Source of the DNA: Przewalskia tangutica
Lineage: Eukaryota > Streptophyta > Magnoliopsida > Solanales > Solanaceae
NCBI GenBank assembly: GCA_029844215.1
Contig: CM056718.1
Coordinates: forward strand, 84,866,764-84,930,763
Length of the DNA: 64,000 nt
Direction: 5' to 3'
A model generated the notes under the pieces. The model was not told where the DNA came from, made no database searches, and saw nothing but the letters and a program-made list of their open reading frames with translations. The translations under genes and the position numbers were made by a program. Below are positions 57,064-64,000 of this stretch, piece by piece. Position 1 is the stretch's first letter, and every line of letters starts with the position of its first letter.

Positions 57064-59504
57064 TGTTATACCCCGTATTTCCGGAGTATGAACGTAAGGG
57101 CGTACGTACGAAAGTTTAGCCTTAAAGTTAGGCCAAGTTCGAAAATTGTGCACAACTCGCTAAAAGAATCGTTTTCCGACGAAACGTTTCCACAGCTTCC
57201 GTAGGGAAAATTCCGGCTATGCCATTTCTAATTTTTGCGGATTTTTCCGAGAGACGAAACATTTTGGACCAACGGGAGGGAGACACTTGGCACCCTCCAA
57301 TTGGTGGACTTGAAATCGTCCATTGGACGAATTGGACTAGGATGACACGTTTTTTGTGCCTTTGCACAAGTCAAGGAGTTGGTAGGATATTTGTGTGTAG
57401 TAGATAGAATGGACACTTGCCTAAATCCTCACCCTACACTTGCCTTGCACTTGGCATCATCTTGGCCCTTGGTTGGCCATGGCTTGACCTATAAATACCC
57501 CCTTAGATGAAGAGTTCTTCATCCACAAAATTACTTCAAGTCTTGAAAAATCCTCTCCTCTCCCTTAAAGCCATTTCGTCCAAACACCTTCCCCACTTGA
57601 GTAAAGTTGGCGAGGCCTCACTAGCCTGGCCGAAATCTACCCCTCCCTTGGTAGAAAAGTTGCCTTCTAGTATTGTTATAATGCCCAAACTACCTAGCCC
57701 AAATCCCTTAGTACTTAGTAGAAGTTGTGAAGAACTTCTAAGGTTTCCTTGGAGCATACAACTTAGAGCAAAACCTTGCTCAGGCGCGACTTTTATCTAG
57801 GATATTATTGGGCTTACCGAGGTAAATAATCCTAACCCTCTTTTGTATTAGAGAATGCATACTGTAGAAGTATATAAATAAGTATTAAATACTTAGAAGA
57901 ATATTGCAGAATAGAATTGAGCTGTTATCACGATGAAGGGTTTAAAGAAGAATAATCAAACTGTACTTACATGGGATGTTTTCTGATGAACTTATATAGC
58001 TCAGGGTAGGAAGTGCTCTGACTTTCCATAGAATTGTGAACCCTCTGTTTAGAATGACCTTGAGTAGTCTAGACTTTGATAGATGTGCGTGACTATTATA
58101 GGTGATTCTGCTGCGCGACATATTGACTTGGCGGTGGATTTCGAGAAGGTATGTGATTCTTCCTTAAGCATGATATTTTAAAAATATATGTAGTGCGGTA
58201 GACGTACATGTGTTAAGCGAATAATAACTACGGCAATGTCTTTTGACTTAAGCCTGAATAATACTTACGGCAATGTCTTGCGACTTAAGCCTGAATAATA
58301 AGGATCTGAAAGCATTTCAAAAGAATAATGAATCATTTTTAAAACAGAAGAGAACAAATTGTTTTTTAAAAAAGAAGCTTAAGAGTTATACTATCGTTAT
58401 GGGAAGTAAGGTATAACCACATAAGAATAATAAAAAGAACAGTTTACCTATGTGTTTATAACAGACTTATATTGATTTGTGAAAAAAATAATAAGATGGT
58501 TTGATAAGTAGACATGATATGATGCTATGTGTGTTAGTGTCTTGTAACGTTTGTGTAAGAGAGTATTCTTGTTGTGCTTATGTTGTTTAACGATAAGCTG
58601 TTATGTTAGTATAATACCACTCACCTCTTGACATATTAGGGGTTAAAGCGCCTCCGTCGCGGGGTAGACTCGAGTGATGCAGGACCATGATTCGAGAATA
58701 CCTCATGCGGGTCCAAGGGACCTATGCGGAGCTATGGGAGTTCCAGGTTAGTGATGCGGGGTTATATCTCATGCGGTCTATGTGGCCATGCGGACTACGA
58801 GTCCAGGACGATGCCGAGGAGTAGCTACCCTCGATGCGGGGTTACATACCCTATGCGGGCCTATATGAGTGGCATATGCGGACTACGGGAGTCGAGGATT
58901 AGGCTTGCATGGTGATACTACGGGCAATTGGCCCTGCTTCGATCATTCGCAGCCTAGAAAAGACCTGTTAGAGTTTACCTATTGTTGCTCTTGTTTATGA
59001 TGTGGCACTATGTGCGGTTACCTTGGTTGTTTCATACATACTTGCAAAACTGATTTTAAAATGATATATTTTCATTTAAGTACTTTACAGTTTCATATAC
59101 TTAGTACCTGTTGTACTGACCTCCTTCGGGGGGCTGCGTTCATGCCGCGAGTAAGGCGGCAGTGCTAGATCCGCATCCTTAGGATCTTTTGCGTTGGTGT
59201 CGGGAGCTCCATCTTCTAGGAGGCTCTTTGTTGGGTATGCTCTCCTATTGTAATTAGTTTTGTTGATCGGGGTATGGCGGGGCCTGTCGCCATAGTTGTT
59301 TACTTCCTTAAGAGTGCAGTAGTCTGTTATGCAGTTGGGATGTAGCAAAACTTGGGTTATATATATATGCGAAAGGCAAGCTTTTCATCGATAAATTGTG
59401 TCTCATTTACAATCGCCATGTCTTGTTTTATATTTCGCTGATTTTCTACGATGTATGGCTGGGTGCCGGGTAAGGCACGATCCACGGGCCGGGCAGTCGT
59501 GACA
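57064..59504 (+). repeat. 3' LTR of element P
   Basis: TGTTATACCCC to GCAGTCGTGACA, 2441 bp. TATA at 57490, donor-like GAG/GTAAATAA at 57819, ATGCGGG array at 58640-58915, then the family-type LTR end that the 5' copy lacks. No AATAAA stem-loop is seen. Confidence 0.85.
57490..57497 (+). promoter_or_regulatory. TATA box, 3' LTR of P
   Basis: TATAAATA after TTGGCCCTTGGTTGGCC, with the same CCAAT alteration as the 5' LTR of P. Confidence 0.7.
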
Positions 59505-59591
59505 ATAGATGTGTGCACACACCGATAATCAAGACTCTACTAGACACGGTGCGTAGACACTTTCCGAGGACTAAGCGCTCGATACCACTTT
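59505..59591 (-). other. Leader hairpin arm and primer site of element M
   Basis: On the minus strand: primer site TGGTATCGAGC (59577-59587), then the 5' arm GATTATCGGTGTG and a loop with GTGCAC at 59513-59518. The 3' arm (TCTATAATC) is 31 kb away at 28307-28315 because P inserted inside the hairpin. Confidence 0.75.
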
Positions 59592-60264
59592 TGTCACGAC
59601 CCGGCCGGGGCCGTGGCGGTACCCTGCAGGGTACCACCGTGTATATGTCGAGAATAGCAAAGGAACATACATAACACATTACTTAGAAAAAAGGGTAAAC
59701 ATTCTTGGCGGTAGATAAATTTGTCTATAAAACATACTTAAACAAAAGTATAGTAATACAATGGTTCTTATAGCCCAAAACACCAGCGTGACTCTGGACC
59801 TCACAGGAATAACAAGCGTGGCGGGACGGGGCCCATACCACTGAATGTACAAAAGTCTATAACCTCGGGAATCATACAAAAAGACAAGCCTCAGAAGAGA
59901 TGGAGCTTCCCAAGAAATGAGCGGTGATCTAAGAGTGCGGACCAGAAGCTACGTATCTCGACTGCGGCGTGAGCGGCCCGAAGGAGTCGATACAAGTACC
60001 AAGTATGTGGCCCGAAAATCGTAATGAATTCATAATAGCATATATATAAAGCGGGAGACATGTATGATAGCCAAACTACGATTACCTGACATATCTGTGG
60101 TAGTGTCAAGTCAGGGACTCACGCCCTCTAAGTCATCACTCAAATATAACCATAGGTCTCATGCCCATAAAATCAATCGTGCCCGTGGAATTCCTTCCTC
60201 ACTGCCGGCAGTCTATGATATAACAACACTAAGAGTACATATGAATACTATATCCCACTGTATC

Positions 60265-60605
60265 GCAAGAACCGCGAGGCAAATGCGAAGGCATAGCTAC
60301 GAGATCCACTGCGTCCTCAATGGCCAAGGCAAATCTGAAAGCCAGCTACCAGATCCACCCGTACCAACAATACTATAACTGAAATCACGAAGCTGACCAG
60401 GGCAAGTGCGATAGCCTCTACCAGATCCACCCTGCGTCACATCGCTGACCGGGGCAAGTACGCAGGCTAACCACCAGATCCACCCTGCATCACACCACTT
60501 CGCCCAACCACGGCAAGGCGTCGAAAGCCAACTACGGATCCACCTGCATCACGTCTCTGACCGGGGCTGGTACGAGGGCTAACTACTAGATCCACCTGCG
60601 TGATG
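60265..60605 (-). repeat. Variable-slot tandem array, right LTR of M
   Basis: Units near 60 bp with AGATCCACC, CTGCGTCA, GACCGGGGCAAGTA. Cleaner than in the left copy. Confidence 0.7.
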
Positions 60606-62384
60606 GACCAGCGGAGAGCTAATCCATGGAATAATCTGTCGGCGAAAGCGAACCCTCATCGTGGTCGCATCTGGTGGAATCCTCCATCACTGACGGTACG
60701 CCCAAATAGACTCATAATTACATGCTTTTAATTCGAATTGCAATATCATGCCTTTATATAAACCAAGACAATTACCATGCCTTCTTTTCACATAAACCAA
60801 GAGAATTCTTATTTAAGCAAGCCAAAGTACTTTTCAAGGCACACATAGAATAATTCTCAATTAAACAAGCCAAAGTACTATGTACGTACATTCCTTTCGA
60901 TAGCCTTTTTTTTATGTAAAATCCAAGATATTAACACTCGCGATGTCGAGCGTGTCTATTTTTCAAAGTAAGTTACTACTTTAGAAAAATCATTTCATAG
61001 CTTCAAACCAAGTAACTTCAATTTTCCCACTAGACAACTTATGCTCATTAATCAAAATAGACAACTTTCATAACCTTCCATAAAGTTATTATAACTAACT
61101 TCCCATAAAGCGTTATACTAACTTTATGCTTTAGAAATTCGACATCCTTATCCATTCATAAGGCCGTTATAACTAACTTCCCATAAAGCCGTTATAACTC
61201 CATGAACCATTTCGTTCTTTTACTAGCCAAGAGGCTTATACTTGAACAAATTCATACAATTTTCAAAATACTTCAAGCCTCTTATCCTTTAGAAAACAAG
61301 TTTCTTACCTCCAAAAATTTAAGTCTCTTATCTTTTAGAATAATTCAATATTCAATACTTTCACACCAAAAGTACTCTATACTTCATTAGGTCAAGAAAA
61401 TCCTTGTCTATCTTATTTAGGATAAACCATTTCTTAAGAACAAGCGGGTTAACTTCTTAACCCAACCAACTTAGACATTTTCTTAAAACAAGTCAAGTAT
61501 AACAAAAGGATTTACTTCATTCAAAACACGTACGTCTACCGTACTATATAGTTATAACTACTCATGCTCAAGGGATAAGAAAGTTTCCACATACCTCTTC
61601 GGTCAATCCTCTTGCTAAGCTCAAACTACATGAGTAATATGCCAACCTATAATAACCATAATACGTTTATTAACCTCTAATTTCAATGTAGGAATAATCT
61701 AAGTTCAAAGCCCCTAAATTCTATGGAAAATTGGGCAGCATTTCCTTTGTTTCTATATACTTTGCCACTTTTTTAAGGTCCGTATTCAACATTCAAAAGC
61801 CACTTCTTAGGCCCAACAATCCAAACAATCTCAAGGGAATTACACACCTAAACTTGGGTGTGTAAAATTCTGCCCCAAAAGGTAAAACAATTAACTTAAC
61901 AAGTCTAAGGTAGTTTTTAGGCTACAACATGCTCACATAATTTTCTTAACCAATTCTTTCACATCCAAACCATATTTCTTACATGTAATGACTCTAAGAG
62001 CATTATTCACTACCACAAGTTCTTTCTTCTTAACATGCAACACTAGAAACTAATTCTAAAGGAAGAAATGTTACCTTAAAGTTTTAGTCAAACTTATTCC
62101 AAATATTTTTGCTATCTTCCTTGCCAAGAACACCACCAACAAGCTAGCCACAAGCTTCCTTCTTGTTCTTAACTTTCTCTTGGGATTTTAGAGAGAAGGA
62201 GGAGCTTGAACTTTTAAGAGAGAAGGGAGAGCTTTTGTCTAAGAGAGAGATGAAGTATGACCAAGTCTTGAAGACTTGGTCAATATAGTGCATGCAAAAT
62301 CAGATGGGGGGGAACACTTGTCACCCTCCCAAGGTCTTTTACAGAAAAATCTTACTTTTCCTAAGTTTTTCCGCCCAGAATCCC

Positions 62385-62540
62385 GCCTCGGCGCCGCGGC
62401 CCTGCTTCCCGGCGCCGCGGCGCCGCAACTCCTGCGGACCCTCAGATCTTCCGGCGCCGCGGCGCTGAAACTTCAGCGACCCCTCAGTACATTCGGCGCC
62501 GCGGCCCTGCATCCGGCGCCGCGGCCCTGTCGCCTCTGTC
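62385..62540 (-). repeat. GGCGCCGCGG repeat tract in right LTR of M
   Basis: GGCGCCGCGG or close variants occur about six times in 150 bp, often followed by CCCTG. GGCGCC is self-complementary, so the tract can fold on itself. Its translation is an Ala/Pro-rich frame that I do not call a gene. Confidence 0.75.
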
Positions 62541-62828
62541 CGAAACACATTTTTGTCCGACTGCGCACTGAACTTGTAATTCTCATAACTTTCTACTCCG
62601 ACGTCCTATCGACGAACGGTTGGTTGCGTTGGAATCTAGACTCAACGAACTACGCCCTGGGCCTTTGAAACACTTAGGAATTCTCAATGTACCGGGTCAT
62701 AACCCGCCTCAAAGTCTACTAAAACCCGTCCGGAATAATCCGTCAACCTATCCTTTGGAAATTTTAAGTCTTACATGCGTTCGTACGCTCTCATGCGTAG
62801 GGTCAGAACTACGGGGTATAACACATTC

Positions 62829-63114
62829 GTCCATAAAATTCCGTAACCCTCGTGGGCCCCACAAAAATGTAAAATTCCTCGGGTGGGCCCCACGTGACCA
62901 AATCCGTAAAAATAAATTTTCATAGTGTTAATAAGTTCCATACTTTACAAATATTGTCTTTTGAGAATCCAATTCTCAACAACGAGCATTTTTCCTTTTC
63001 GTCGTCCGGAAGATTTTCCGTCGGAAAAACAATTCTTCCTTTCGTACTAATTTCCAAGACTCGTTTCCTTTCGTACATTCTCTTATACATGTTCTGGACT
63101 TACGGGGTGTAACA
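62829..63114 (-). repeat. LTR of element K, remaining part
   Basis: In reverse this reads TGTTACACCCCGTAAG, then the GTGGGGCCCACG promoter-upstream module, joining across M to 23371. The GGGCCCCACGTGACC word holds a G-box. Confidence 0.8.
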
Positions 63115-64000
63115 TTCTTCCCCACTTAGAAACATTCGTCCCCGAATGTTCTTAGTCGGTTGTCACGCTATACAAATTCCGGCACAATCTCTATACTATG
63201 CCTATCAATCAAATGCACAAGACCAACGATGCCACACATGGCCACCACATAACATACGTAAACATAATAATGGACCTTCCGTCCGTGGTCCCTTCTCACA
63301 AAACTCGAAGGTTACAGTCTTCCCAAACACGGGATCCTTAGAGGTTCCTTTCTTTCCTTACTTGTCATACTTTCTCGTACTTTCAAACTCATCTAGTACA
63401 CGTACAAAATCTCAAATTTTGTTTCTGTTCTCCAATCCTTGGAGTTACTAACCAAACTTGGCCATATTGTTACTTACATTCCCGTGAAGGCTCTTCTCGG
63501 TCCTTACGACCTAGTTAGGTGGAGCAGCGTCCACGAACTCGTACAACGATTAACTAAACTTGGGCCTGGCATCCTCGGGACCCTATCACATAACGGGACC
63601 AATTCTAACTGACATCACCCCATTCCATACTATCAATTGACCCGAAATGAGTCTATAATCCGACCCATCGTCACACTTAACTTCTCATTCTAAGTCTGGA
63701 ATAAATCTCTCTCTTATCTCAAGGTACTTCTCACCCTATCCTCCCATTCACCAGAGGTTCGTCACATAAGCCAAAGTATTTCTCTTTGCATAATCTTCTT
63801 ATCGGTCTAACAACACTCGGGGTAATTACAACTTGTGAACTCTACACAACTATAGTCTCAGTTCACTTTATCATTCTTGTCAACATTCTCAACTTCTCAC
63901 TTTACTAAACAAAGTATCCCTACCTCTGGGGTACTATCACTTACAACTGCTAGCAACAAAGGGAAAACATATATGCTAGGGCGAAATCTGAATCTATCAA
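63115..64000 (-). other. 3' internal region of element K, noncoding module
   Basis: Starts with the polypurine tract (reverse of TTCTTCCCCACTT) and palindrome at 63131-63150. It then carries reversed module words: GGCCACATGTGTGGC-like sequence near 63225, CCAAACTTGGCC near 63451 and GGGCCTGGCATCCTCGG near 63562. No coding seen; the element continues past the window. Confidence 0.7.

Larger units (their letters stand above)
28316..59504 (+). mobile_element. Element P: Ty3/gypsy element with gag-pro-RT-RNaseH-INT, with G-H nested in it
   Basis: ATAGA occurs at 28311-28315 and again at 59505-59509, a perfect 5-bp target duplication. The 5' LTR is 28316-30550, gag-pro 30758-32382, pol 53967-56900, and the 3' LTR 57064-59504. 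G-H, with F and J inside it, interrupts the protease. Integrase lies after RT/RNase H, which defines Ty3/gypsy rather than Ty1/copia. This is the only element here with pol and so a candidate helper for its gag-only relatives, though this copy is itself dead. Confidence 0.9.
23377..62823 (-). mobile_element. Element M: reverse gag-only Ty3/gypsy element, with P nested in its leader
   Basis: CATTC flanks the element at 23372-23376 and 62824-62828, a 5-bp target duplication that places M inside the LTR of K. LTRs of 3232 bp lie at both ends. Internal pieces are 26609-28315 (polypurine tract, 3' module, gag, leader) and 59505-59591 (rest of the leader and primer site). Everything between 28316 and 59504 is a later insertion. 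Confidence 0.85.
59592..62823 (-). repeat. 5' LTR of element M (right copy)
   Basis: TGTCACGACCCGG to GGGGTATAACA, 3232 bp, the same length as the left copy. It has a slot array at 60265-60605 and a GC-rich tract at 62385-62540. It is followed by the CATTC duplication. Confidence 0.85.

Noticed and set aside
62276..62668. Ala/Pro-rich frame of 130 codons
   Set aside because: It comes from the GGCGCCGCGG tract and LTR edge of M; the equivalent in the left LTR is different and on both strands. No coding signature.

Overview
This window is plant repeat DNA. The organism is most likely a eudicot, and the Gag style suggests Solanaceae, but that placement is inference. Reasons: Ty3/gypsy (Metaviridae) LTR retrotransposons with 2.2-4 kb LTRs and primer sites matching plant initiator tRNA-Met, an L1-type LINE with a plant zinc-binding RT tail, and a fragment of an endogenous caulimovirid (plant pararetrovirus). 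I see no intact host gene, rRNA, tRNA or CRISPR array. Every protein-coding stretch except one small viral ORF is broken.

Layout. 1-2666: endogenous pararetrovirus fragment (a small ORF, then a broken movement/coat polyprotein). 2667-4134: LTR fragment Z. Into Z went element A (5' LTR 4135-7342, gag 7549-8826). Into A went element B-E (LTRs 9264-13827 and 16230-19580, with a LINE inside the first LTR). Also into A, in reverse orientation, went element K (LTR from about 19609, resuming at 62829-63114, internal part running off the right edge). Into the LTR of K went reverse element M (23377-62823, target duplication CATTC). Into the leader of M went P (28316-59504, target duplication ATAGA), the only element here with gag, protease, RT, RNase H and integrase. 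Into the protease of P went G-H (duplication AATGT, ending 53966). A solo LTR F (32386-36093, duplication GTTGT) landed three bases inside G, and J (44484 to about 53573) landed inside LTR H.

How the parts relate. A, B-E, G-H, J and M are gag-only elements: a Gag remnant is followed directly by a shared 3' noncoding module with no pol. They look like non-autonomous partners of an autonomous relative such as P. Shared cis-signals are: a TATA box with an inverted CCAAT box in most LTRs, an initiator-Met primer site, a 34-nt leader hairpin with a palindromic GTGCAC loop and compensatory changes, a possible splice donor in the LTR and acceptor just before gag, a palindrome next to the polypurine tract, a covarying stem-loop with AATAAA in many LTRs, and one LTR slot filled by different tandem repeats in different families.

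Caution. Homologous copies differ by many small indels and swaps at CAG, CTG, CCGG and C-rich words, even between the two LTRs of one insertion. This looks like long-read basecalling error at methylated cytosines, so many frameshifts may be artefacts and LTR-divergence dating would mislead.
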